This document shows, in pieces, positions 52,782-61,415 of a stretch of DNA of 64,000 nucleotides; positions within the stretch are counted from its first letter, which is position 1; each line of letters begins with the position of its first letter. The translations under genes and the position numbers were made by a program. The stretch is taken from contig JOGW01000006.1 of assembly GCA_000721375.1 (NCBI GenBank), positions 1 through 64,000 of the forward strand, written 5' to 3'. This stretch comes from Streptomyces sp. NRRL B-3428 (lineage in GTDB: Bacteria; Actinomycetota; Actinomycetes; Streptomycetales; Streptomycetaceae). The notes under the pieces are model-generated. The model did not search any database, was not told the DNA's origin, and saw only the letters and a list, made by a program, of their open reading frames with translations.

Positions 52782-54299
52782 TCAGTCGCGCTTGCAGATG
52801 CGGTCGAGCAGATTGGCGGTCGCCCGCTGGATACGGGTGTCCACATGGCCCGGCCGGTCGAGGGCCGGTGACCATGCGAAGGTCCCCGACGCGAAGACCA
52901 GCGCGCCCGAGGGCGCCCGGTAGAGGGATGTCTCCTGGTGGCGTCGCGCTCCTTCGCCGTCCTGGTAGGGCGAGTGCGCGAGCAGGATGCGGCCCTGGTG
53001 CTCGGGCAGCGGGGCGCGCGGGAAATAGCGGTCGGCCTCGCCCGCGACAAGACCCTCGATCTCATCGCCCTCGTGCGCACCGGTCGCGTCCCACAGCCAG
53101 TGGTCCGCATTGCGTACGACGAGGGGGGACGGCTCCGGTACGCGTCCTGCGTACTGGATGCCCATCAACTGCTGCTCGGGACGGTCCACTTCACGCCAGA
53201 GCGCGGCCCGTCCCGGGCCACGGCGCTTGCGGCAGGTGAGCAGGCGGTCGGGGACGCCGGAGGGCGAGGGGCTCAACTCCACCTGCCAGTACATGGTGTT
53301 GGCGGAGAGGAAGACGAGCGAGGTGCCGTTGTCCCTGGCCAGCTCGGTGGTGCGGCGCATGGGGACGGACCAGTACTCGTCGTGTCCGGGGAAGACCAGG
53401 CCGCGGTAGCGGGTGGGGTCGACCCGTCCTGCGTGCAGATCGCGGGTGTCGGCGTAGGCGAGGTCGTAGCCGTAGCGCTCGGCCCAGCGGATGAAGTCGT
53501 AGGCGTGGCCCACGTGGAGAGGCAGGCCTGCGCCCGCGTACGGACGGTCGAAGGAGACCGTGATCGCGGCGTCGCTCTCGCCGAGCAGCGAACCCCGTTC
53601 GTCCCAGGCGTGGTAGAGGCTGGCGCCGGTGCGGCCGTCCTCCGGGTAGAGGTTGTACGCCTGCCAGGTCACGTCCGGCAGGAGCAGGAGGAGATCGGCG
53701 GGGCGGTCGTCGCGGACCGTGAAGGGGATGTGGGAGCGGTAGCCGTCGGCAGTCGTGAGGACCGCGACGTACGCTCCCGTGTTCCAGTAACTCGGGATCT
53801 GCAGCCGCCAGGAGAGCCACCAGTGGTGGCAGGAGACCGTACGGTCCGCGGTCAGCGGGGGCGGCTGGACGATGCCGGAGAGCCGGGGGCTCGTGGTGAT
53901 CTTCGAGGCGCCGTCGCCCGCGTAGTGGCCGATCCGGTAGATGTCGACGCTGAACTGCTGGGGCGGGTCCACGGTGATGTGGAAGTCGATGGACTCACCG
54001 GGGGCGGCCGCACCCGTAGAGGTGAATCCCTTGATCTGCTGATGCACGTCGTCGGCCGTGCGCGGGCCGCTGGTGCTGCGGGGCGCGGGGATACGGGCGC
54101 CGGGCGCCGGGGCGTGGTCGATGTACCAGGGGACGACCTGACCCGTGTCGTCGAAGTAGTGCTCGCTGCCGCGCAGCCAGGGCAGCGGGCCCTGGCCGAA
54201 GGGGTCGCTGACGGCGTGGGCCAGCGCGCCGGATTCCCAGCGCCTGATCTGCGCTCCCGTCCCCGGCGTTCCGCTTTTCGGCGCTCTGCCGTCACCCAT
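52782..54299 (-). CDS. N,N-dimethylformamidase beta subunit-like protein
   Basis: A 505-residue protein resembling the large subunit domain of N,N-dimethylformamidase. It has an Ig-like N-terminal part (SVDIYRIGHYAGDGA), the conserved TWQAYNLY and YGYDLAYADTRDLH segments, and VFPGHDEYWSVPMRRTTELARDNGTSLVFLSANTMYWQVEL, ending in a FASGTFAWSPALD segment. There is no obvious signal peptide. The small alpha subunit is not adjacent, so a true formamidase activity is uncertain. It follows purC on the same strand but is probably transcribed separately. Confidence 0.75.
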   Translation of the reverse strand: MGDGRAPKSGTPGTGAQIRRWESGALAHAVSDPFGQGPLPWLRGSEHYFDDTGQVVPWYIDHAPAPGARIPAPRSTSGPRTADDVHQQIKGFTSTGAAAPGESIDFHITVDPPQQFSVDIYRIGHYAGDGASKITTSPRLSGIVQPPPLTADRTVSCHHWWLSWRLQIPSYWNTGAYVAVLTTADGYRSHIPFTVRDDRPADLLLLLPDVTWQAYNLYPEDGRTGASLYHAWDERGSLLGESDAAITVSFDRPYAGAGLPLHVGHAYDFIRWAERYGYDLAYADTRDLHAGRVDPTRYRGLVFPGHDEYWSVPMRRTTELARDNGTSLVFLSANTMYWQVELSPSPSGVPDRLLTCRKRRGPGRAALWREVDRPEQQLMGIQYAGRVPEPSPLVVRNADHWLWDATGAHEGDEIEGLVAGEADRYFPRAPLPEHQGRILLAHSPYQDGEGARRHQETSLYRAPSGALVFASGTFAWSPALDRPGHVDTRIQRATANLLDRICKRD

Positions 54300-54603
54300 G
54301 CCGCTCCCCTCCCTCGTCCCCCGGGTCCCGCGTCTGCTGTGTCGGGTCCGTACCGACGTCCGTGCCCGGAGTCCTTGGCGGCGCCCGTATCGACGTCCGC
54401 GTCCGAAGTCCGTGGCGGTGGTGTCCGTATCGACGTCCGTACCGGCCTCGGCCCGTGTGTACCGGGTACCAGTCCCAGCACATCACATTACGCACGCATC
54501 CCGTCACCGTTCGTCGTGAATTGACGTTAACGGAAGGAGGCGCTCCGGTGACGTGGACCGCAAGCGGTTTCCGGTCCCGAACTCCCAGGCGGCAGCGCCC
54601 TGT
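54300..54603. other. Intergenic region with short imperfect repeats
   Basis: This 304-base gap between two minus-strand genes contains three imperfect copies of a unit built around CCGTATCGACGTCCG (near 54349, 54386 and 54427), interspersed with GGCGG/GGTGG. They may be degenerate coding DNA or simple slippage. No gene with a ribosome site was found. The promoter of the dimethylformamidase-like gene should lie here. Confidence 0.4.
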
Positions 54604-56652
54604 TCACACCAGCCGCACCGGCTTCTCCTCGCGTACGCCGAGACCTGCGAGCCAGCCGCGCAAAGGCTCCGGATCGCCGTCCTCGACGAGGCTGAGGATC
54701 CTCGGTGCGAGATCGGCCGTGCGTACGCCGTCCACGAGCAGGGTCGGGCCGTCCAGCCAGTCGAGGCCCGGGGCGGCGCCCGCCGTGTCCACGGCGGCGC
54801 AGCAGACCATCGCGGTGACATGGTCGGCCAGCAACTCCCGGCCCGAACGCGGTGGTTGCATCGGGAACAGGGGCAGCAGGGCGTCGTCCCACAGGGCGTC
54901 GGCGGTCGCGGCCGGCTGGGGCGCGGCGCTCGGTGCGGCGGCATCCTCGCGGGCCACTTCGCCGCTGAGCACGGCGGCGAGCTGCTCGCCCTGGGGGGCG
55001 AGGGTGGCGGGCTTGGCGGGGTCGTGGTCGTCGCCGAGGAAGACGGGGAGGTGGTCGTCGTCCTCGGGCTGCGGGGTCGTCTCGGCCGCCGGCTCCGCGA
55101 AGGCCTTCGTCCGCGGCTCCGCCGGCGTTCCGCGGTCGGCCAACTCGCCGTCACCGTCGCCGGGTTCGGTGGATCCCGCGGGCTCGGCCGGTTCGGCGAA
55201 TCCATCGGGCTCGACCGACAGATGCTCCATCACCCGCGCCAGCGTCGGCGCCTGCGGGTCCATGTCCGGGGCGGTCGCGCGGCCCACGCCCAGGGAGTCG
55301 AGGGCGCGGTGCAGCCGGGCGGCGTCCGTGCGCCACTTGCGGTCGACGACCTCCTCCGGATACTCCTGCCAGTCGACCGGCGCCCAGCCCGCGCCCTGCT
55401 CACCGTGGAAGAGCCGGGCCGCGAGCAGCGAGGCGGCCTCGTCCACGGCGCCGGGCTCCTCGAGCAGATCGCACGCGGGCCGCTCGCCGAGCCGCGAGGC
55501 GAAGCCCTCGGCCAGGCGGTCGCGCCGGGAGAGCTCGGTCAGCGCGGCCACCACTCCGGCGTCGAGCCGCGAGGGCCAGCGGCCCATGCGCCAGGCGGGC
55601 AGCGCGACCTTGGTGAGGAGACGGTCCCAGCCGGCGTACGCGAGGCCGACCTGTTCCTGGGCGACGATCCTCAGCCCGTAGTCCACAGTCTGTGCACGGT
55701 CGGCGGCCGCGGCCGCGACCCCCCGTTCCATCTCCGCCGCGTCCTCGCGGCAGGAGCGCAGCATCAGGCGCGAGACCCAGCCGACCCCGGCGAGCACCGC
55801 ACGGGCCCCGAGTCCGCGTCCGGGCCGCTCCGCCACGGCGACCGCGGCGTCCAGACCGCGTACGAAACGGCGGGCGGCGGCTATGTCGGGGTGGGCGGAC
55901 GGGCCCGTACCGGCGACGACCGGGGCGAGCAGCGCGCGCAGCTCGGCCACGCGCATCCACCACAGGAAGGGTGAGCCGATCACAAGGACGGGCGCGATGG
56001 GCCGGGTCTCGGCCGCGCCGCCGCGCGCGACGACGGTCTCGCCGTCTCGTACGCCCGCGGATTCCGCCCCCGGTACCGCCCCGCTCGTATCCCCCCGTAT
56101 CGCCGCGGCCGCTGCCACGTCTGCCGCCCCGTCCCCCCGTACCCCCGAAAGCTCCTCGCCGGCGCCCGGAAGACCGCGCCGCCCGCGTATCCACGCGAGG
56201 ACCCGCCGCACCGGGCCCGGGTGGGCCTGGGCGTGGGCCGGGTGGGTGCGGTCCTCGAGCCAGCTGTCGCAGTCCGGTGTCAGGGCTATCGCGGAGGGGG
56301 CGGGGACATCGAGCCGGTCGGCGAGGTCCCGCACCAGGCGGTAGAGGTCCGGGGCCGATTTCTCGGCGATCGGCACGGTGGGGCTGAGGGCCGGCCGCGA
56401 GCGCGCCACAAAGAGCGCGACGACGGTGGCGGCGAGCAGCACGACGACGGCGACAGCGCTCGAGATCCAGCGCGCCAGATCCCAACTCCCGCCCACCAGA
56501 CGGCCCGTGACCCCGCCCGCGAGCAGCACCACCGCGACGGCCGCGGGCAGCAGCGCCACCGCGAGAGCCCTGCTGCGGATACGCAGGACGGCGAGCGCGT
56601 GGGCACGTGCTCCTACTGCGCCCCGCTCACCACCCGTACCGGTTCCGGACAC
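54604..56652 (-). CDS. Membrane protein resembling a degenerate M48 protease
   Basis: A 682-residue protein with two membrane helices near the start (ALAVALLPAAVAVVLLAGG and ISSAVAVVVLLAATVVALFVA). A soluble part follows whose sequence order resembles M48/HtpX proteases: LYRLVRDLADRLDVPAPSAIAL, then VIGSPFLWWMRVAELRALLAPVVAG in place of the zinc-binding HExxH helix, and SCREDAAEMERGVAA in place of the third-ligand segment. The zinc ligands are missing, so it is probably not a protease. The C-terminal 200 residues are acidic with Pro/Glu runs, ending in a short folded segment. The M48 link is my inference. Confidence 0.6.
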   Translation of the reverse strand: MSGTGTGGERGAVGARAHALAVLRIRSRALAVALLPAAVAVVLLAGGVTGRLVGGSWDLARWISSAVAVVVLLAATVVALFVARSRPALSPTVPIAEKSAPDLYRLVRDLADRLDVPAPSAIALTPDCDSWLEDRTHPAHAQAHPGPVRRVLAWIRGRRGLPGAGEELSGVRGDGAADVAAAAAIRGDTSGAVPGAESAGVRDGETVVARGGAAETRPIAPVLVIGSPFLWWMRVAELRALLAPVVAGTGPSAHPDIAAARRFVRGLDAAVAVAERPGRGLGARAVLAGVGWVSRLMLRSCREDAAEMERGVAAAAADRAQTVDYGLRIVAQEQVGLAYAGWDRLLTKVALPAWRMGRWPSRLDAGVVAALTELSRRDRLAEGFASRLGERPACDLLEEPGAVDEAASLLAARLFHGEQGAGWAPVDWQEYPEEVVDRKWRTDAARLHRALDSLGVGRATAPDMDPQAPTLARVMEHLSVEPDGFAEPAEPAGSTEPGDGDGELADRGTPAEPRTKAFAEPAAETTPQPEDDDHLPVFLGDDHDPAKPATLAPQGEQLAAVLSGEVAREDAAAPSAAPQPAATADALWDDALLPLFPMQPPRSGRELLADHVTAMVCCAAVDTAGAAPGLDWLDGPTLLVDGVRTADLAPRILSLVEDGDPEPLRGWLAGLGVREEKPVRLV

Positions 56653-56953
56653 GGCCGTACGTCACCCCCTTCGTGCTGCGACGGCTCTGCTCACTCCCCC
56701 ACTGTGGCACCCGCCACCGACATCGCAATGCCGGTGGGCTGTTTGGCTTCGGGTACCGGGAACGCTTGCGCCGCACCCTAGTTGGGGCCTCGGTGCCCGT
56801 CAGCCGGATGGGGGATCGGTCACTCGATGGAATGGCTTTGGGTAAAGGTGCATGACGAAACGGGACCGGATCTTGTGTCAGATCCGGCCCCGTGTTCGGT
56901 GCGCTACGGGCGTACGCCCGGTGGTACGGAGGAGTGCTCGGCCCCTCAGATCC
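56653..56953. other. Intergenic region upstream of the M48-like gene
   Basis: This 301-base gap holds the purD terminator (56862-56891) and presumably the promoter of the M48-like membrane protein gene. Nothing else was recognised. Confidence 0.4.
56862..56891 (-). terminator. Terminator of purD
   Basis: An 8-bp perfect stem (CCGGATCT/AGATCCGG) extended by G:C pairs across one bulge, with a six-base loop, 63 bases beyond the purD stop. Confidence 0.55.
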
Positions 56954-58204
56954 TTAGACGCCCGCCGCCTTGGCCGCGATGTCCGTGCGGTGCTGGGAAC
57001 CGTCGAGACGGATCCGCGCGACGGCCCGGTAGGCGCGCTCGCGGGCCTCGGACAGGTCCTTGCCCGTGGCGGTCACGGAGAGCACGCGGCCGCCCGCGCT
57101 GACCACGGCCTCGCCGTCGTGCCTGGTCCCGGCGTGCAGGACGTACGCGTCGGGGGCATCCTGTGCGGCCACCTCGTCGAGGCCCTCGATGACATCGCCG
57201 GTACGCGGGGTGTCCGGGTAGTTGTGCGAGGCGACGACCACCGTAACGGCCGCGTCCTCGCGCCAGCGCAGCGGGGGCTCCACGTCGAGGGTGCCGTTCG
57301 CGGCGTTGAGCAGGACGCTCGCGAGCGGGGTCTTCAGACGGGCCAGGACCACCTGGGTCTCCGGGTCGCCGAAGCGCGCGTTGAACTCGATGACCCGTAC
57401 GCCCCTGCTGGTCATCGCCAGACCCGCGTAAAGGAGGCCCGCGAAGGGCGTGCCGCGGCGGCGCAGCTCGTCGACCGTGGGCTGCAGGACGGAGGCCATG
57501 ACCTCGTCGACCAGCTTGGGGTCGGCCCACGGCAGCGGCGAATAGGCGCCCATGCCGCCGGTGTTGGGGCCCTCGTCGTTGTCGAGCGCGCGCTTGAAGT
57601 CCTGGGCGGGCGTGAGCGGAAGCACCGTCACACCGTCGGTGATCGCGAAGAGCGAGACCTCGGGGCCGTCGAGGAACTCCTCGATGACCACGCGGTCGCA
57701 GGCACGGGCGTGCGCGCGGGCCTTCTCCACGTCCTCGGTGACTACTACGCCCTTGCCGGCCGCGAGACCGTCGTCCTTCACCACGTAAGGGGCGCCGAAG
57801 GCGTCGAGGGCCTCGTCGATCTCCTCGTCGGTGGTGCAGACGTAGCTGCGGGCGGTGGGGACACCGGCGCCGGCCATCACGTCCTTGGCGAAGGCCTTCG
57901 AGCCCTCCAACTGGGCGGCCTGCGCGGTCGGACCGAAGCAGGGGATGCCCACGGCTCGTACGGCGTCGGCGACACCTGCGACGAGGGGCGCCTCAGGACC
58001 GATCACGACCAGGTCGGCCGACAGCTCCTGGGCGAGCGCGGCGACCGCCGCTCCGTCCATGGCGTCCACCTGGTGGAGCTCGGCCGAGTCGGCGATCCCG
58101 GCGTTGCCCGGCGCGCAGTGCAGCCCGGTGACGTCGGGGTCGAGGGACAGGGAGCGGCACAGGGCGTGTTCGCGGGCACCGCCGCCGATGACAAGGACCT
58201 TCAC
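56954..58204 (-). CDS. purD: Phosphoribosylamine-glycine ligase
   Basis: A 416-residue ATP-grasp enzyme that joins glycine to phosphoribosylamine, step two of purine synthesis. It starts [15 protein letters not shown], contains [15 protein letters not shown], the ATP-grasp core segments ([38 protein letters not shown]) and the signature [11 protein letters not shown]. The GTG at 58204 lies seven bases after a TACCCT box with no ribosome site, so the mRNA is probably leaderless. Confidence 0.96.
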   Translation of the reverse strand: MKVLVIGGGAREHALCRSLSLDPDVTGLHCAPGNAGIADSAELHQVDAMDGAAVAALAQELSADLVVIGPEAPLVAGVADAVRAVGIPCFGPTAQAAQLEGSKAFAKDVMAGAGVPTARSYVCTTDEEIDEALDAFGAPYVVKDDGLAAGKGVVVTEDVEKARAHARACDRVVIEEFLDGPEVSLFAITDGVTVLPLTPAQDFKRALDNDEGPNTGGMGAYSPLPWADPKLVDEVMASVLQPTVDELRRRGTPFAGLLYAGLAMTSRGVRVIEFNARFGDPETQVVLARLKTPLASVLLNAANGTLDVEPPLRWREDAAVTVVVASHNYPDTPRTGDVIEGLDEVAAQDAPDAYVLHAGTRHDGEAVVSAGGRVLSVTATGKDLSEARERAYRAVARIRLDGSQHRTDIAAKAAGV

Positions 58205-58217
58205 GGGGTGAAGGGTA
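58204..58217 (-). promoter_or_regulatory. -10 box for leaderless purD mRNA
   Basis: TACCCT (58217-58212) on the minus strand, seven bases before the GTG at 58204. Confidence 0.55.
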
Positions 58218-58306
58218 CCGGGGGGCTGCGGTGCGTTTGTACGGGTGGGGGCGGTGGGGGGCTTGTGCGAAGGTCTGAAACCGCACCCGTACGGCTATCC
58301 GTACCG

Positions 58307-60763
58307 CTACTCGTTGGCGATCTCCTCGATCACCGTGGCGCCCAGCTCGCGGACGATCAGGTCGTGGCCGCTCAGGGCGTTCTCGTCGAGGTCCGGGTCG
58401 TCGTCCTCCGGGATGTCGTCCTCGATGGAGACCGGGGGCTCCTGGCTGTACGAGTCCTGCGCGTTCTGGCCGTACGGGGCCGCGGCGGGCGCGGACGCAG
58501 ACGGCCGGCGGGCCGGGGCGGGAGTCGGCTGGGGCGCCGCGGCGGGTGCGGCCTGGGGCGCCGGAGTCTGGGGGCGCTGGGGTGCGGGGGCCGCACCGCC
58601 GCCACCGTACGTACCGCCTCCGCCGCCTCCGCCGTACGTACCGCCTGAGCCGCCGAAGCCGGTGGCCGCCGGGGGCGGGGCCGAGCCGCCCGAGGGGTCG
58701 ATGATCGCCTCGATCTTCCAGTTCGCGTTGAACTGCTCGGACAGGGCCTGCTTGAGGACGTCCTCGCTGCCGCTGCTCGTGAAGTTGTCCCGCGCTCCCG
58801 CGTTGAGGAAGCCGAGCTGGAGGGTCTGGCCGTCGAAGCCCGCGACCTGCGCGTTCTGACTGAGCAGGATCCAGGTGAAGCGGCGGCGGTTCTTGACCGC
58901 CTCCAGGATGTTCGGCCAGAGCGAGCGGACGTCCGGGGCGCCAGGGGGCGGGGTGCCCAGGGACGGGCCCGTCTGGGACGTGGCCGTGGGCGGCGGGGTC
59001 TGGGGGCTGGACGGCGGGGTGTTCGCCGGGCCCGGACCGCTCGGGGCGCTCTGGGCACTTTGGGCTTGGGTCCCTGGGACGCCGCCGCCGGCCGGGGCGG
59101 CGGTGGGCCAGCCGCCGGGGCGGCGGTCCGCTGCGGCGGGCTGTGCGGCTGCCGGGCCGGTCTGTGCCGCGGCGGGACCGGGCTGTGCGGCGCCTGCGCC
59201 GGATCCGGGCATGCCGCCGGATCCAGGGGTCGCGGCACCCGGCCAGGCGCCGGGGCGCTGGGCTGTGGTGTCGGGAGCCGGGGACTGCGGGGGCGCTGCG
59301 GGCTGTGCGTGCTGCGCGGGCGCCGGCGACTGTGCCTGCGCGGGAGCTGGGCTCGGCACGGGCGCGGGGGCGGAGACCTGGGCAGGCTGAGGTGCCGGCG
59401 CGCCGGACGGTGCGCCGCCCGCAGCCCCGCGTACTGCCGCACGGGCGGCGGCCGCTCCGCCACCGGGCGGCACCGGAGCACCCCCGTGGGCCTCCACCGG
59501 AGCATGGGCGTCGGGCCCGGGCACGTACCCCATGGAAGGCGGCGCGACAGGCGCACCGCCCCCGGCGAATCCACCGCCCGCGCCACCCCCGATGCCGCCC
59601 CCGACACCACCCCGCTCGATCCGGTCGAGCCGGGCCAGCATGGAGCGCTGATCGTCGTAGGCGGCGGGCAGCAGCACCCGCGCGCAGATCAGCTCGAGCT
59701 GCAGACGCGGCGAGGTGGCGCCGCGCATCTCGGTGAGGCCCTCGTTGACCAGGTCGGCGGCGCGGCTGAGCTCGGCGGCGCCGAAGCCGCGGGCCTGGGT
59801 CTGCATCCGCTCGATGAGATCGGCGGGCGCGTCGATCAGACCCTTCTCGGCGGCGTCCGGCACGGCCGCGAGGATCACCAGATCCCTGAGCCGCTCCAGC
59901 AGATCGGCCACGAAGCGGCGCGGATCATTACCGCCCTCGATGACCCGGTCCACGACCTCGAAGGCCGCGGCGCCGTCACCGGACGCGAAGGCCTCGACCA
60001 CGGAGTCGAGCAGCGAACCGTCCGTGTATCCGAGCAGCGAGGTCGCCATGGCATACGTCACACCGTCCTCGCCCGCACCGGCGAGGAGCTGGTCCATGAC
60101 GGACATCGAGTCACGTACGGACCCGGCGCCCGCGCGCACGACCAGCGGCAGCACCCCGTCCTCGACCGTCGCCTTCTCCCGTCCGCAGACCTCGGCGAGG
60201 TACTCACGGAGCGTGCCGGGCGGGACGAGCCGGAACGGGTAGTGGTGCGTACGCGACCGGATGGTCCCGATGACTTTCTCGGGCTCGGTCGTGGCGAAGA
60301 TGAACTTGAGATGCTCCGGCGGCTCTTCGACCACCTTGAGCAGGGCATTGAAGCCCGCCGACGTGACCATGTGGGCCTCGTCGATGATGTAGATCTTGTA
60401 CCGGCTGCTGGCAGGCCCGAAGAAGGCCTTCTCCCGCAGGTCACGCGCATCGTCCACACCACCGTGCGAGGCGGCGTCGATCTCGATGACGTCGATCGAA
60501 CCCGGCCCGTTCCTGGCCAGATCCCGGCAGGACTGGCACTCACCGCACGGGGTGGGAGTGGGACCTTGCTCACAGTTGAGACAGCGGGCGAGGATGCGCG
60601 CGCTCGTCGTCTTGCCGCAGCCGCGCGGGCCACTGAACAGGTAGGCATGGTTGACCCGGTTGTTCCGCAGCGCCTGCTGCAGCGGGTCGGTCACATGCTC
60701 CTGGCCAATGACCTCGGCGAACGACTCCGGGCGATAACGGCGGTACAGCGCAAGGGACGACAC
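58307..60763 (-). CDS. dnaX: DNA polymerase III tau/gamma subunit
   Basis: An 818-residue clamp-loader ATPase. It begins VSSLALYRRYRPESFAEVIGQEHV and has Walker A GPRGCGKTTSAR, four zinc-binding Cys (CLNCEQ... CGECQSC), Walker B YIIDEAHM and SRC-equivalent residues in TEPEKVIGTIRSRTHHY. From about residue 390 to 640 it is a long Pro/Ala/Gly/Gln linker, then a C-terminal tau-type domain (SLWPNILEAVKNRRRFTWILLSQNAQV). The GTG at 60763 lies seven bases after a TAACCT box, so the mRNA is probably leaderless. No poly-A frameshift site was seen. Confidence 0.95.
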   Translation of the reverse strand: MSSLALYRRYRPESFAEVIGQEHVTDPLQQALRNNRVNHAYLFSGPRGCGKTTSARILARCLNCEQGPTPTPCGECQSCRDLARNGPGSIDVIEIDAASHGGVDDARDLREKAFFGPASSRYKIYIIDEAHMVTSAGFNALLKVVEEPPEHLKFIFATTEPEKVIGTIRSRTHHYPFRLVPPGTLREYLAEVCGREKATVEDGVLPLVVRAGAGSVRDSMSVMDQLLAGAGEDGVTYAMATSLLGYTDGSLLDSVVEAFASGDGAAAFEVVDRVIEGGNDPRRFVADLLERLRDLVILAAVPDAAEKGLIDAPADLIERMQTQARGFGAAELSRAADLVNEGLTEMRGATSPRLQLELICARVLLPAAYDDQRSMLARLDRIERGGVGGGIGGGAGGGFAGGGAPVAPPSMGYVPGPDAHAPVEAHGGAPVPPGGGAAAARAAVRGAAGGAPSGAPAPQPAQVSAPAPVPSPAPAQAQSPAPAQHAQPAAPPQSPAPDTTAQRPGAWPGAATPGSGGMPGSGAGAAQPGPAAAQTGPAAAQPAAADRRPGGWPTAAPAGGGVPGTQAQSAQSAPSGPGPANTPPSSPQTPPPTATSQTGPSLGTPPPGAPDVRSLWPNILEAVKNRRRFTWILLSQNAQVAGFDGQTLQLGFLNAGARDNFTSSGSEDVLKQALSEQFNANWKIEAIIDPSGGSAPPPAATGFGGSGGTYGGGGGGGTYGGGGAAPAPQRPQTPAPQAAPAAAPQPTPAPARRPSASAPAAAPYGQNAQDSYSQEPPVSIEDDIPEDDDPDLDENALSGHDLIVRELGATVIEEIANE

Positions 60764-60776
60764 ACATACGAGGTTA
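60763..60776 (-). promoter_or_regulatory. -10 box for leaderless dnaX mRNA
   Basis: TAACCT (60776-60771) on the minus strand is separated by seven bases from the GTG at 60763, and no ribosome site is present. Confidence 0.55.
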
Positions 60777-60836
60777 TCGGCCCGCACTGACAGCCCGGTC
60801 ACGCGCGCGCTTTCCCAAGGCCCCCGGGAACGCAAA

Positions 60837-60930
60837 GCGCCCCCCACGCACCCGCCAGAGCCGACCTACCCTTGCTGCCTTCCGGCCCTGGGGGAGTTCA
60901 GTCAGATAGCGCCACGTGAGGGGCTGCGCC
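60837..60930 (-). ncRNA. ffs: Signal recognition particle 4.5S RNA
   Basis: On the minus strand the sequence folds into one long hairpin (GCGCAGCCCCTCACG pairing with CGTGGGGGGCGC at the base) capped by the SRP signature GGGCCGGAAGGCAGCAAGGGT at the Ffh-binding site. A TACCCT -10 box at 60937-60932 would start transcription near 60925. It targets ribosomes making membrane proteins, with Ffh. Its position directly upstream of dnaX is common in actinobacteria. Ends are approximate. Confidence 0.88.
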
Positions 60931-61047
60931 AAGGGTACCCGATGCCGGGGGCTGCGATCGAGCCCGCCCGGATCACCGACCACCCACCCACCGGACCTCA
61001 GGGAACGGGTTCGCGAGCACTCCCCCGAGTCTTGTATTGTTTGCGGC

Positions 61048-61132
61048 GGAGGATTCGCCTAGTGGCCTAGGGCGCACGCTTGGAAAGCGTGTTGGGGGCA
61101 ACCCCTCACGAGTTCGAATCTCGTATCCTCCG
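61048..61132 (+). tRNA. tRNA-Ser (GGA)
   Basis: An 85-base tRNA with long variable arm, acceptor GGAGGAT pairing with ATCCTCC, and anticodon GGA in TTGGAAA. It marks the boundary between the core gene order and the accessory-looking DNA to the right. Confidence 0.95.
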
Positions 61133-61152
61133 CACCCGCCCACCAGGGCAAA

Positions 61153-61187
61153 CGAAGGTCCCTGCCGTTCAACGGCAGGGACCTTCG
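61153..61187 (+). terminator. Terminator of tRNA-Ser
   Basis: A perfect 17-bp inverted repeat around a single unpaired base, 21 bases after the tRNA. The exceptional length could also reflect a recombination site. Confidence 0.65.
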
Positions 61188-61415
61188 TCGTTCCGTGGTT
61201 GCAGTTTTGGTTGCAGTTGCCTGCCTGGCGCCTCCTCCGGCGCTGTCCCCGAGTGCCGTTCGGTTGGTCGAGGGACCAGCGCCGAAGGAAGCCAGACACT
61301 TTGGTGACTGATCACTGGAGCGCGCTCAGCGAAAACGGCGCGCTTGTCAGTGCTCAGCCATATCGTCGTTTCCCGGGATTCGAACGGGACCGAGACCACG
61401 GAGGTCGGACACCAC
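61188..61415. other. Junction between tRNA-Ser and accessory gene
   Basis: This 228-base stretch begins with a direct repeat GGTTGCAGTT (61197-61206 and 61209-61218). On the minus strand a frame running toward the tRNA ends in R-Q-L-Q-P-K-L-Q-P-R-N-D, which resembles the tails of actinobacterial phage/ICE integrases; no complete integrase is present. The promoter of the nuclease gene should be in the right half. Confidence 0.35.

Noticed and set aside
61371..61389. A T-arm-like tRNA fragment (GATTCGAAC within a short inverted repeat)
   Set aside because: Only the T-loop-like sequence matches; no acceptor, D or anticodon arms could be folded around it.
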